A stretch of DNA of 64,000 nt, taken from assembly GCA_034620365.1 (NCBI GenBank), contig JAQGEQ010000382.1:62001-126000 (forward strand), given 5' to 3'. The notes beneath the pieces were generated by a model. The model was given only the letters and a program-made list of their open reading frames with translations, searched no databases and was not told the DNA's origin. Origin of the DNA: Pegea sp. RAD2-039. Its lineage: Eukaryota > Chordata > Thaliacea > Salpida > Salpidae. Made by a program: the position numbers and the translations under genes. This document shows, one piece after another, positions 48,560-60,818 of the stretch. Each line of letters opens with the position of its first letter. The stretch's first letter is position 1.

Positions 48560-49335
48560 GGATATTTTGTATTTTTACCACAGCTAAATAAATTCGAATA
48601 ATCAAAGCAAGAAGCGACAATATAGAAAAATTTTCCAAAATCAATCTTTTCAAATTGTATGTACGTCCAATTCTTGAATACATGGATGCCATATCAAGTT
48701 AGTGATATCAAAAAAATCGAATCTGTTCAGGCCACATTTACAAGATTAGTATGTTGGAAACTTAATATTAAATATGATAGTTATAAACATCGTCTCAGTT
48801 TCTTCGATTTAGATACTTTAGAAATCCGACGGATTAAATGCGACTTAATTCTTATTTTTAAAATTATCCACAATTTGATTGACATTCAGTTTGATGATTT
48901 CTTTTCTATTAGTCCTTCCCTCAAGTTATATCAAATCAGACGACACACATTACACCTTAATAGGCTCATATCACCTGGTACGTTAATCAGAGCAAATTTT
49001 TTCTCATACCGCACAATTAATACATGGAACTAGCTGTCATCAGACATTGTCATGTCAGAATCACTCGCGTTGTTCAAGCAGAAGTTGAACCGTTATAATA
49101 TTGCTAACATTTTCATTTCTAAACTGTGATTATTTTTTATTATTATTAACATTCCATGTAATTGTTCACTGTTATATGTTTTGAGGACTACTGAAATACC
49201 ATCTGTTACATCTTTTGCTTTCTATATTATTAACTTAATAGACGTCATTTGTGAGAATGTATGTTAGTGTGAGGTGCTCTCTTTAGGCACCTTCCTTTGC
49301 ATTTATTGTAATAAATAAATAAAAATAAATAAAAG
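48560..49335 (+). mobile_element. 5'-truncated LINE (reverse-transcriptase C-terminus plus 3' tail)
   Basis: The plus strand reads INLFKLYVRPILEYMDA, then after a frameshift near 48710 IKKIESVQATFTRLVCWKL, RLSFFDLDTLEIRRIKCDL and a Thr-Trp-Asn, the standard end of CR1/Jockey-like reverse transcriptases (YVRPILEY, IESVQ..FTR, R.....L..R). An in-frame TAG interrupts the Trp-Asn-x-Leu motif, after which SSDIVMSESLALFKQKLNRY continues. An A-rich AAATAAATA tail closes it at about 49335. Frameshift plus stop show it is dead. Its 3' tail is the same as the copy at 767-940. Confidence 0.88.
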
Positions 49336-51660
49336 AAACATTTTCAGCTTCTAATTTAATTGCTAAGTTTATGATTGAAATGTTGAAGAGACTTGAAAAC
49401 TGGAAAGATTTTTAAACTAACAATTTATCTTATCAACAACTTTTTCAATTTATTTTTGTTATTAAATAAGTTAAAATTAAACTTTGATGATAAATATTAT
49501 TTATTATCATTACATTTGAAAGATTTGAAAAACAATATTGAAGTTGATCAAGTTTTATTAAAAACTGTTAATAATATGTTTTTAAAACTTTAAAAATTGT
49601 TGAATTATTTTATTCTAAAAACTTAATTTTTTAAACTAACTTTTAGTTTCATAACAGAAATCTGTTAATAATTGTTTTGAAATATTAAAGATAATTTTAA
49701 CCTATTTTTAGATTTGTAAGTTGCTGATGAAAACGAGGAACATAAAAGCAACAAAATACAAGAAAAAAACTTTAAAGAAAATCAAGTTAATATTTGCTTA
49801 TCAATTAGAGAAATTTCATTCATTTTAACTTACTTTCATTCACTGCCTTATTTTTTTAAAGAAATTTTAAGTTGAAATTAAAAGTTGAAATTTAAAGTTA
49901 CTTGAACAGTTAATAATTCAGCTAAATGTTGAATTACCTAATCATTTTGATGAAATACAAAAATATAATTAAAAAATATTTAAAGATAAGATTGAATTTA
50001 TGTGAATTAGATATTTTGCAAGCAAAGTTACATAAATTTAATCCAATTAAATCTAAGATAGTTTTTAATTTGTAATATTTTATTTTTTAACAACCAAATA
50101 AAGAAATCCATTTGAAAACTGATCATTTTTCATTAATTAATTCCAAAATACAATCAAGTTATTTGTGGGTACAATTAAGAAATTCAAATTTGATTTTAAA
50201 TGAGATAAAAATTAAAAACTTTCAAGACAGAAATTTACATTTTTAAATTAAATTTAAAATATTCCACAGAATCATTTAGTTAAAAAATGACAGAAAAACG
50301 TCATTCTCTTTTTTTGTTTAAAGATTTTAACAAAAACATACTCGCTCTGTTTATAAAAACAAAACAATATTTAAATATATATTGTATTTTTCAAATAACT
50401 TTAATTTAGTTTTAATTTCAACGAAAAGTTGTATTTGAGTATTTGTTTCTACATTTTGATTAGTTTTAAATGAAACTTGTAGAATTGAAGCTAAGTTTTG
50501 AACTTTTTTGTAGTTTAAATTTAATAATGTTTGAATATATTGAAAAAAAACTTGAATTTTAAAAGAGCAAAGTAAAAATTATTAAAAAATTATTATTTTT
50601 TGTAAGTTGAAATTATCTTTAATTTGAGTTATTTAAGGATTTGGTAATATTTTTTTCACAATAATACTTCTAGATTCAAGATATAAGGAGGTAATTTAAG
50701 TTTCCTAATTGAAACTATGTAAGGCAAAAGTACTAACTTTAGGTCTAGCTAACTTAAAAAAAATTACATAATCTGAAAAGTTTGGTCAAAAATTTCACAT
50801 AAATATGGGCTGCAAAATCATTTACTAAACAGATGAGTTGAAAACTACTGAAGTCTCTGAACGAATTTACGCTCAAGCTAACTGAGAGATACTTTCTGGG
50901 CTGAACCTTTAACGGTGTTAAATGTTTCAGTTCAGTTTGTTTCTGACGTTTTTCATCAGTTAGTAGATGAGTGTTTACTCCAAAAAACTGGTTGATCAGT
51001 GAAGATAAGTCAGTTGATGATTATATCAATTTGGGCGCGATTTTTTTTTTGATAGCAGTTCTAGAAAGTACTTGAGAAGGAATCACTTCAAACTGTCTCT
51101 CATTATTTTTATGTCATGTTTTCACTTTTGTCGCATTTTCTTCGTTTTTTTTTTTTAAACCTTTCTCCACCTTTTCAACTTTAAAGGCTTCTGAAGATGT
51201 TTCTAGTGATGACTTCTTACAGCAAAAAGCCTTTTTCATTTCATCTTTTGCTTCAACTTATAATTTTTAAAAAGTTTTTCTTTTTGAGGGTTTACTCTGC
51301 GCAGAAAAATGTTATTTTTCAAGTTGCTATGCGAAGGTAACTTTTAGTTTTTTAGAAGTTTCTTTATTTTGTCTTTTACTTCAATTTGTGATTTTTAAAA
51401 AGTCATTTTCCTTTTGAGCTTGTTACTTTTTGGTCAAAAATGGTCGTTCATAAAACGGAATTTTCTTTCAAATTTTTTTATGTTTAAAACTTTCTTCCAT
51501 TTTGATAAAATCTTTTTTTAAAAAGATCTTTTGTCGCTGTTTTATGTTTGAAAACTTCTTGATAATTCATGAAAACGAGCTGTTTTGGGTTCAAACTTCA
51601 ATTAGTCAAAGTACCACGTGGTGTAAGGCGCCACGTATTGGCGGTAAGTCAGCCACATCG
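49336..51660. other. AT-rich spacer
   Basis: No gene recognised. The segment 51600-51660 includes the palindrome ACCACGTGGT (an E-box) and becomes GC-richer towards the 16-bp repeat. Confidence 0.5.
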
Positions 51661-51787
51661 AGCGCCAAAAAGGTCAAGCGCCAAAAACTTTGAGCGCCCA
51701 AAACTTTGAGCGCCAAAAACTTTGAGGACCAAAAGGTCGAGCGCCAAAAATGTCGTGTGCCAGAATCGTGGAGCGCCAGAATCGTCG
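51661..51787. repeat. 16-bp GC-richer minisatellite
   Basis: Eight tandem copies of AGCGCCAAAAACTTTG (variants GGTCA, GGTCG, TGTCG, ATCGTGG at the 3' side; one unit is 15 bases). It is open on the minus strand for 109 codons with a bigger flank, but that frame is repeat-driven. Confidence 0.9.
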
Positions 51788-52577
51788 CCTCAACTTTCTC
51801 CTGAACTTTTCAAAGTTTGCTTCGGCAAAAGTAAATCTGTTTTTGGGGAAATAAGTTGAAACGATTATTCTGTTTTGCTCTGAACGCTTGCGTAAAACTC
51901 TCAACTCGTCACCGAAGGCAACACGTGTTGTATAGCGCCAACTAGTGACCGATCTGAGAGAAATATTAAAAATTGAAAAGATGCAGGTAAGCAAGCAGCT
52001 CATTTACAAGAAATCTGAAGTTAGATTCGTTGAGTTTAAGCTCACAATAAAACTATTCAGTTAATCAGTGGTTTTATAAATCAAAGTTTTTTTGGTGAAA
52101 TTTTTCAGAATTGATTTTCTTCTAAATATTCGAAAACTTTTCGTCGAGTTGTTGATCGAAAACTTCCGATAATTAATCTTCACCACAAAACCTCCAGGAG
52201 TATTTTTTTCAGCAGAAAGATCTTCTTTCTGATAATCGAATGTTTTGTAACTCGAAGCAACTAGTTTGAAACAAACTGATTTTTTCTGTCGCCTATTTTC
52301 TGTTTTTACAAACTATTTTTTTTTGTATTTCTTTAATATTAACGACAGCTGCAAATCTACAAGCAGAACTAAAATTTATTACTTATTTGTAACAAATTAG
52401 AAGATTTTATAGATTTAAATCAAATTATTTTACATGAAGTTATTTTTAGTTCGTTTCAAATTAATCTTGCTTATCGTACTTTAAATAATTTCTTAAATCA
52501 TATTATTATTATCAACTAATTTTTTGTTGTTTTTTAGCTGAATTACTTGTTTAAAAACTCCATTAAACATTTCTAAG
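51788..52577 (+). other. Probable 5' untranslated exon and first intron of the 490-aa gene
   Basis: A GTAAGC donor at 51987 (after AAAGATGCAG) and the acceptor TTGTTTTTTAG ending at 52537 would bound a 551-base intron, with the coding start 40 bases further on. The mixed-composition sequence at 51790-51986 would be the promoter-proximal exon. Inferred from splice signals only. Confidence 0.4.
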
Positions 52578-54150
52578 ATGAATCCTAACGGTTATCAATT
52601 CTCTCATGAAAGCAATAATGCTAATCGAACTGGGAACGGTTTCAATCCAGTGGCTAGGAATGATACCACCAATATTAACTGTCGCTTCAGTGAAGGAACT
52701 TCATCAGGACAAGTTAATCGCGCTAACAACACCACAACTAATCCACCAAGACCTCAACAATCCATGAATGGTCCGTCTCTGTATGGTAATAGCGCTCGAT
52801 ACATTCAGAATATTCGACGTGGAAACTTTATCGCGAATGGAAATGGTTTTGGTTACATCCAGCTTCCACGAGAATTTGGTGGGAATCGATTTTATGCCTT
52901 GAATGGTTCGCATAATTGGCAATCTCCTCAAAATAATTTTGGTCAGATTCGTGATTTGCCGACAACTTCTAATCATTTCCAAATGGCAAGTGAATCCTTC
53001 GAAGCGTTTCGAATCACTTACCAGATTCAGAAGTTGCAAGTTACATCTGATGGTATCTTGCCGGTCGAAGAACCGCTTCGATTTGAGGCTCCCTTGCAAA
53101 TATTTCAAGGAAGTTATCGAGCTTACGAAGAGGCGCACGAGGCGCGATTACGAGCTACTGGAGGTCAGAATGGTGGGTCACCTAGAAACCCGATTCAGCC
53201 GAGTGTACCCTCGCGTCCGGTGATTGAAAGTATTCCTCCGCCGCCACCACCACCTCAAGAGCCTTCACGAGTAACCCAAACGTCTCAACGACCTCCATCA
53301 CAACTTCAACTTGGTCAACATCCACTTGATCGTTATTTGAGCTACCGTTCATTCATGAATGAACGAAATTCAAGACTTGCGGCAAATTTTGCTAGAAATG
53401 GAAACTCCTCTGCTAGAGGAACAACTAATGAGATTCAGAACGATAGAAAAGATGAAGGTGTCGCTGGAAGTAGTTTGAAATCGAATCCTGGACAACATCC
53501 GATGATTAATAGATCAAGTGCTGAGGGTATTCCGACTTGCTCAATTCATGGTCCTGGACTTGGAGGGAATCAAACTAGAGGATTGGTACCTCCATTTGTC
53601 AATCCACAACAAGGACCTAGTAGAAGAAGTCATGTTGGAACTCAGCAAGTGCCTCAAAACTTCCAAAATCATGGAAGTAGAAACATGGGAGGTAGTCAAG
53701 CAGAAGCTGGACCAGCAGCAAAACGATTGAAGAGACAAGACGAGGTTTCTGGTTGTCAGATGAATTCTGAGAGAAATGTTCCTGGTGATCAATTGAATCG
53801 ACTTGGTAGAACTGGTATGGGTGATTGTGATGCAGACTTCCGGAGGCGGAAGATGGGAAGCTTAAATGTCCCATTTGTTGCATCACAATTGGTCCATCTC
53901 AGTTCTGCTTCTTCTAATGATCAAGCTAATGTCTCAAATCAACTTCATAGCCAGAACAAATGTGAAGAAAGTGAATCTGATGATGAAGATTCGGATTGTA
54001 GCATCAATCCTCTGATAATAGATGAGGATTATTCGAATGAGGTAAAACTTTTTCTATTTTCTTTCTCAATCAAACTTTGATTGCAAATCAAATATTCAAA
54101 TTTGTCATAACCACTTTTCTAATTCAATCTTTTATTTACAGAACTTTTAG
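52578..54150 (+). CDS. Orphan 490-aa low-complexity protein
   Basis: Exon 52578-54041 joins 54142-54150 (donor GTAAAA, acceptor TTATTTACAG), so the protein ends in Glu-Asn-Phe. I do not recognise it. The first 130 residues are Asn/Gly/Ser-rich. About residues 133-195 look folded: SESFEAFRITYQIQKLQVTS followed by LRFEAPLQIFQGSYRAYEE. Then comes a seven-proline run with Pro/Gln/Ser-rich sequence, a basic AAKRLKR likely nuclear signal, and an acidic Ser/Asp tail (CEESESDDEDSDCS). The layout suggests a nuclear, mostly disordered protein. The 3' side faces the minus-strand gene ending at 54765, so the two converge. Confidence 0.72.
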
Positions 54151-54764
54151 GAGTTCAGGGACACATCAGATCCAATCACTAAAGAGCAAACAATCCCAGA
54201 AGAGATGATAGAAAGATTCAGAAGATGACGTCCTTGTGTGCTGCTGATTGACTTCTATAAAAAGATTTGGAACTTTTAAGTTAAATATTCGATTAGCAAA
54301 TCACTAAATATTTTCAACAACTTAAATAGACTTCATCTAGACTCGTAGTGAGATCAAACTTGAATCTTCTTTTGTTTTGATCATCACATCTTCATATCAA
54401 ATGAGATTTATTCATCTTTATATCTATCATGTGTCGACTTTTCTTGTGATTTTGTTTGTTCAAACTTTGTGATTGTTCTGAAATGATTAAAAGGTGAAAA
54501 AAAATGTTAGAAACTTTTCATATACGATGAGTTTTTGTCAGTTTCTTTAGCAAAGAATTAACAAACAAATAAAAAAGTCAGAACTCTCAGATTATCTCAG
54601 AGATCAAAAGTTATTCCAATCCAATAAAGATGCCTTCATCAACTTGTTAGAAGTTGTGATGATGATGACTCTTTATTTAGAGTTTTATTCAATTTGTAAA
54701 AACATTGTCCTCAGTCGTCACTTAATGAAACTAGTCAGGGACTAACCTCTTCATACTCGATGAG
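54151..54764. other. 3' UTRs between convergent genes
   Basis: Shared 3' flank of the 490-aa gene (plus) and the candidate gene ending at 54765 (minus). No ORF stands out. Confidence 0.4.
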
Positions 54765-57700
54765 CTAGCCTCCAGCGGTTCCATCTTCTTCATCATCTTC
54801 CTTGCTTCTGCTCACAAACATCTGAAGACTCATCTGCGGTTTCCAATCTTCAGCTGGTAGATCTCTGAACTCCAGGACGTAACTCACTGACCTCCAAACT
54901 ATTCCATTATACTTCTCTACCAGGATAGTGACCTTGTATAGTGATCTGGGAAAGTGAACTTAGACAGTGATCTGGGACAGTTACCAGGGACAGCAACCTT
55001 GGACGATGAACCTTGGATAGTGACCTTGGATAGTTAACTGGGAAAGTGACCTTAGACAGTTACCTTGTATAGTGATCTGGGACAGTGATCTGGGACTGTG
55101 GCCATGGATAGTTAAATGGGACAGTGACCTTAGACAGTGATCTTGGACAGCGAGCTTGTATAGTTAAATGGGACAATGAACTGGGACAGCAATCTTGGAC
55201 AGTTACCCGAGAGCGACCTTAGACAGTCACAAGGGACAGTTCTTTCCTTACTGCGCATGCGCAATACTCCCTTCTTTCCATCTTTCCTTACTGCGCATGC
55301 GCAGTAGTTCCTTCATTATTTTGACCTGGGACAGTTTAATTGGACAGTGACCAGGGACAGTGACTTTAGACAGTGGCCTGGGACAGTCACAAGGAACAGT
55401 TCTTTCATTACTGCGCATGCGCAATACTCCCTTCTTTCAATCTTTCCTTACTGCGCATGCGCAGTAGTTCCTTCATTATTTTGACCTGGGACAGTTTAAT
55501 TGGACAGTGACCAGGGAAAGTGACTTTAGACAGTGGCCTGGGACAGTCACAAGGAACAGTTCTTTCATTACTGCGCATGCGCAATACTCCCTTCTTTCCA
55601 TCCTTCCTTATTGATCATATATCTCTTATTGACAATGATCTGGGACAGTGACCTGGGAGAGTGACCTGGGACAGTTACCTTGGAAAGTGACCAGGGATAG
55701 TGACTTTGGGCAGTTACCAGGGACAGTTACCTGGGACAGTGATCTGGAACAGTGACCTGGGACAATGAACAGGGACAGTGACCTAGGAGAGACCTTGGAT
55801 AGTGACTTGGAAGCAAAATTGGACAGTGACCTGGGACAATGAACAGGGACAGTTACCTTGGAAAGTGACCAGAGATAGTGACTTTGGGAATTACCTGGGA
55901 TAGTGACCTGGGACAGTGACATGGGACAGTGACCTGGGACAGTGACCAGAGATAGTGACTTTGGGAATTACCTGGGACAGTGACCTGGGACAATGATCTG
56001 GGACAGTGACCTGGGACAGTGACCTGGGACAGTGACCTGGGACAGTGACCTGGGACAGTGACCTATGACAGTGACCTGGGACAGTGATCTGGGACAGTGA
56101 CCTGGGACAGTGACCTTGGAAAATGACCAGGGATAGTGACTTTGGGCAGTTACCAGGGACAGTGACCTGGGGCAGTTACCAGGGACAATGATCTGGGACA
56201 GTGACCTGGGACAGTTATCTTGGAAAGTGACCAGAGATAGTGACCTTGTGCAGTTACCAGGGACAGTTACCTGGGGCCGTGACCTGGGACAGTTACCTTG
56301 GAAAGTGACCAGGGATAGTGACTTTGGGCAGTTACTTGGGATAGTGACCTGGGACAGTGACCTTGGACAGTGACCTAGGACAGTGACCTGGGACAGTGAC
56401 CTAGGAAAGTGACCAGGGATAGTGAATTTGGGTAGTTACCAGGGACAATAATCTGGGACAGTGACCTGGGACAGTGACCTGGGACAGATACCTTGGAAAG
56501 TGACCAGAGATAGTGACTTTGGGAATTACCTGGGACAGTGTCCTGGGACAGTGACCTTGGAAAGTGACCAGGGATAGTGACTTTGGGCAGTTACCAGGGA
56601 CAGTGACCTGGGGCAGTTACCAGGGACAATGATCTGGGACAGTGACCTGGGACAGTTACCTTGGAAAGTGACCAGAGATAGTGACCTTGTGCAGTTACCA
56701 GGGACAGTGATCTGGGGCAGTGACCTGGGACAGTTACCTTGGAAAGTGACCAGGGATAGTGACTTTGGGCAGTTACCTGGGATAGTGACCTGGGACAGTG
56801 ACCTTGGACAGTGACCTGGGACAGTGACCTGGGACAGTGACCTGGGACAGTGACCTGGGACAGTGACCTAGGAAAGTGACCAGGGATAGTGAATTTGGGC
56901 AGTTACCAGGGACAATAATCTGGGACAGTGACCTGGGACAGTGACCTTGGAAAGTGACCAGAGATAGTGACTTTGGGAATTACCTGGGATAGTGACCTGG
57001 GACAGTGACCTGGGACAGTGACCTAGGACAGTGTACTTGGAAAGTGACCAGGGATAGTGACTTTGGGCAGTTACCAGGGACAATGATCTGGGACATTGAC
57101 CTGGGACAGTGACCTGGGACAGTGACCTGGGATAGTGACCTGGGACAGTGACCTGGGATAGTGACCAGGGATAGTGACTTTTGGCAGTTACCAGGGACAA
57201 TGATCTGGGACAGTGACCTGGGACAGTGACCTGGGACAGTGACCTGGGACAGTGACCTTGGAAAGTGACCAGAGATAGTGACTTTGGGAATTACCAGGGA
57301 TAGTGACCTGGGACAGTGACCTGGGACAGTGACCTAGGACAGTGACCTAGGACAGTGACCTTGGAAAGTGACCAGGGATAGTGACTTTGGGCAGTTACCA
57401 GGGACAATGATCTGGGACATTGACCTGGGACAGTGACCTGGGACTGTGACCTGGGATAGTGACCTGGGACAGTGACCTGGGATAGTGACCAGAGATAGTG
57501 ACTTTGGGCAGTTACCAGGGACAATGATCTGGGACAGTGACCTGGGACAGTGACCTTGGAAAGTGACCAGAGATAGTGACTTTGGGAATTACCTGGGACA
57601 GTGTCCTGGGACAGTGACCTTGGAAAGTGACCTGGGAAAGTGACCAGAGATAGTGACTTTTGGCAGTTACCAGGGACAATGATCTGGGACAGTGACCTGG

Positions 57701-60410
57701 AACAGTGACCTGGGACAGTTACCTTGGAAAGTGACCAGAGATAGTGACTTTGGGAATTACCTGGGACAGTGACCTGGGACAGTTACCTTGGAAAGTGACC
57801 AGAGATAGTGACTTTGGGAATTACCTGGGACAGTGTCCTGGGACAGTGTCCTGGGACAGTGACCTTGGAAAGTGACCAGGGATAGTGACTTTGGGCAGTT
57901 ACCAGGGACAGTGACCTGGGGCAGTTACCAGGGACAATGATCTGGGACAGTGACCTGGGACAGTTACCTTGGAAAGTGACCAGAGATAGTGACCTTGTGC
58001 AGTTACCAGGGACAGTGATCTGGGGCAGTGACCTGGGACAGTTACCTTGGAAAGTGACCAGGGATAGTGACTTTGGGCAGTTACCTGGGATAGTGACCTG
58101 GGACAGTGACCTTGGACAGTGACCTGGGACAGTGACCTGGGACAGTTACCTTGGAAAGTGACCAGAGATAGTGACCTTGTGCAGTTACCAGGGACAGTGA
58201 TCTGGGGCAGTGACCTGGGACAGTTACCTTGGAAAGTGACCAGGGATAGTGACTTTGGGCAGTTACCTGGGATAGTGACCTGGGACAGTGACCTTGGACA
58301 GTGACCTGGGACAGTGACCTGGGACAGTGACCTAGGAAAGTGACCAGGGATAGTGAATTTGGGCAGTTACCAGGGACAATAATCTGGGACAGTGACCTGG
58401 GACAGTGACCTTGGAAAGTGACCAGAGATAGTGACTTTGGGAATTACCTGGGATAGTGACCTGGGACAGTGACCTGGGACAGTGACCTGGGACAGTGACC
58501 TGGGACAGTGACCTAGGACAGTGACCTTGGAAAGTGACCAGGGATAGTGACTTTGGGCAGTTACCAGGGACAATGATCTGGGACATTGACCTGGGATAGT
58601 GACCTGGGACAGTGACCTGGGATAGTGACCTGGGACAGTGACCTGGGATAGTGACCAGAGATAGTGACTTTTGGCAGTTACCAGGGACAATTATCTGGGA
58701 CAGTGACCTGGGACAGTGACCTGGGACAGTGACCTGGGACAGTGACCTTGGAAAGTGACCAGGGATAGTGACTTTGGGCAGTTACCAGGGACAATAATCT
58801 GGGACAGTGACCTGATACAGTGACCTGGGACAGTGACCTGGGACAGTGACCTTGGAAAGTGACCTGGGATAGCGACTTTGGAAATTACCTGGGATAGTGA
58901 CCTGGGGCAGTGACCTTGGACAGTGACCTGGGATAGTGACCTGGGATAGTGACTTTGGACAGCTTAGCGGGACAGTGACCTGGGGCAGTGATCTGGGACA
59001 GTTACCTTGGAAACTGACCAGGGATAGTGACTTTGGGAATTACCTGGGACAGTGACCTGGGATAGTGACCTTGGACAGTGACCAGGGACAATGACCTGGG
59101 ACAGTGACCTGGGATAATCACCTGGGACAATTACCTGGGGACAACCTTGGTTAGTGACCTGGGATAGTTAACTGGGATAGTGACCTTGGACAGTGACCTG
59201 GGATAATCACCTGGGACAATTACCTGGGGACAACCTTGGTTAGTGGCCTGGGATAGTTAACTGGGATAGTGACCTTGGACAGTGACCTGGGACAATGATC
59301 TGGGACAGTTACCTGGGATATTCACGTAGGGCATGTGATAATTTTCCACAAAAACTCTTCCCACATTCTTTCCTGTAATTTGGTAAAAGTCTTCCAGCCA
59401 TTGTCTCAGTAAAAAAGCTAATATAAATTCCTATCAAATCTTCTTCAAATCAAAGTATAGCAAATAGAAAGTATCTTCATCGTTTCTAAGTTTTAACTTC
59501 ACTAAGTTCCAATAACACCAAACCAACTGTCAACAATTCAGCCAAGAAATAAATTGGAATAAATCGTACTGATGATGACTACATAAAGCTTTATTGAAAT
59601 TAACAAGGTGGCTGAAACAGCGATAAATATACTAACAATAATCGCTATCTCTCACAATTCCTATTACCAAATGATAAAAGTCTATACGATATTGGGAAGG
59701 TATAAATAGAACAAAAACATATTTACGTCAGCGGCAAATACTCCAAGTTCTGTATCAAGATCTTTTGATCTGTTAAACTACAATTTGATGAACTTGTATT
59801 TACAAACAACTAAAGCTACTGACATCATCACTTGATACAAGTGTTCATGATCTAAAAGTATAAACCTGATTCTACTAAAATCATTTTCACTAAAATGAAA
59901 TGTGGATAAATAATTGAGATTATGACAACAAGCAAAATAATCATCTCGCTGCCAACAACTGAACTATTTTCTTGTGAAATGATAGAAATCAGTTTTGTGA
60001 TTCTTCAACAATATTAAGAGTTTCAAATTGAATTAACTGAAATTAAGAGATTAAATCAGATTTTACTGAATCTCACACAAAATCTATTTAAGATTTTTAC
60101 AAATTTATTTATTTCTTTTATCATATTAACAATTAAACACAAAAAGTTGAACAACATCACTTTAGATTACAAGAAAAGCTGACAGCAAACTAACTTCGTC
60201 ATGGTGATGGTGATGACGTCACTTACGTCATAATCAAGACGAGATGAAGAAGCTTCTAACGTGGAATCTGTTTCAACTTTCAAATCATCAAATCTTTCTT
60301 CACTCGTCTTATCATCATCTGATTATTTCTATAAATGCTACTAAGCAGATCATGTGATCAATCATTCTACATCACTAACCGTTGAGCTTCAAACTGATTA
60401 ATGACGTCAT
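54765..60410 (-). CDS. Candidate multi-exon gene with a giant minisatellite intron
   Basis: Short exons with matching splice phases lie on the minus strand. In coding order: 60380-60410 (ATG, MTSLISLKLN, donor GTTAGT); 60227-60318 (SEERFDDLKVETDSTLEASS); perhaps a 20-base exon 59832-59851; 59727-59769 (SKDLDTELGVFAAD); 59313-59404, readable as QWLEDFYQITGKNVGRVFVE plus NYHMPYVNIP or, in another frame, from an ATG at 59401; and 54765-54916 (KYNGIVWRSVSYVLEFRDLP then AEDWKPQMSLQMFVSR, an acidic end and TAG). The last exon is the most protein-like. The last intron, about 4.4 kb, is almost entirely the 13-bp array. I do not recognise the product, and the middle of the model is uncertain; two separate small genes are also possible. 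Confidence 0.38.
54930..59335 (+). repeat. 13-bp minisatellite array, 4.4 kb
   Basis: Roughly 330 tandem units of GACCTGGGACAGT with common variants (CTTGGAAAGTGAC, CAGGGATAGTGAC, TTTGGGCAGTTAC, CAGGGACAATGAT). Variants recur as longer blocks; for example a 182-base block (14 units) repeats head to tail near 57937 and 58119. Thirteen is not a multiple of three, so ORFs here simply cycle through the three frames of the repeat. Confidence 0.95.
55250..55585. repeat. 160-bp sub-repeat with five NRF1-type palindromic sites
   Basis: Near 55250, 55290, 55410, 55450 and 55570 the sequence reads ACTGCGCATGCGCAAT or ACTGCGCATGCGCAGT. They belong to a ~160-base unit repeated just over twice inside the 13-bp array. 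The flank CTTTCCTTACTGCGCATGCG closely matches the reverse complement of the single site at 45211. Confidence 0.85.
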
Positions 60411-60818
60411 CTAATATAATAAACTAGAACAAATTCTGAACAATTAAATCTGGTGGTGATTTAAGATGAAGAGTTCTTTTTTAGAGAATTTTCATTTTTC
60501 AATGATCTGATATCGGAAAATTTTCTTGTCGGTATTTAGTCTTGCTTATCATGAAGAAGGTACAAGACACATATTTCTCAAGGCTGCGGAATTTGCAAAC
60601 TGATCTAACTTCAAAAGAATTGAAAATAAATCAGAAATTTATTTTGATAATCTTTAATTTTCTATAATCTTTCTGATAACAAATCTTTTTGATAATCTGT
60701 CTAACATAAAACACACTTTCAGTTTAGATGCAAGAATTAATTTTATTTGAAATCAATTTATAAGAAAAATATTTGTCATCAATGATTAGAAATAGTTTGT
60801 AAGAAATTGCAAAATCAG
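60411..60818. other. Spacer between two minus-strand genes
   Basis: A 408-base interval between the chitin-binding gene stop and the next candidate start. A TATTAG acceptor abuts the candidate ATG directly. Confidence 0.4.

Noticed and set aside
48459-48692. Minus-strand 77-codon ORF
   Set aside because: It overlaps the 5' end of the LINE relic in antisense and has no independent support.
54930-59335. Numerous 60-110 codon ORFs (SLSQVTVPGH and DSDLGQLPG types)
   Set aside because: They are translations of the 13-bp repeat, which cycles through all frames.
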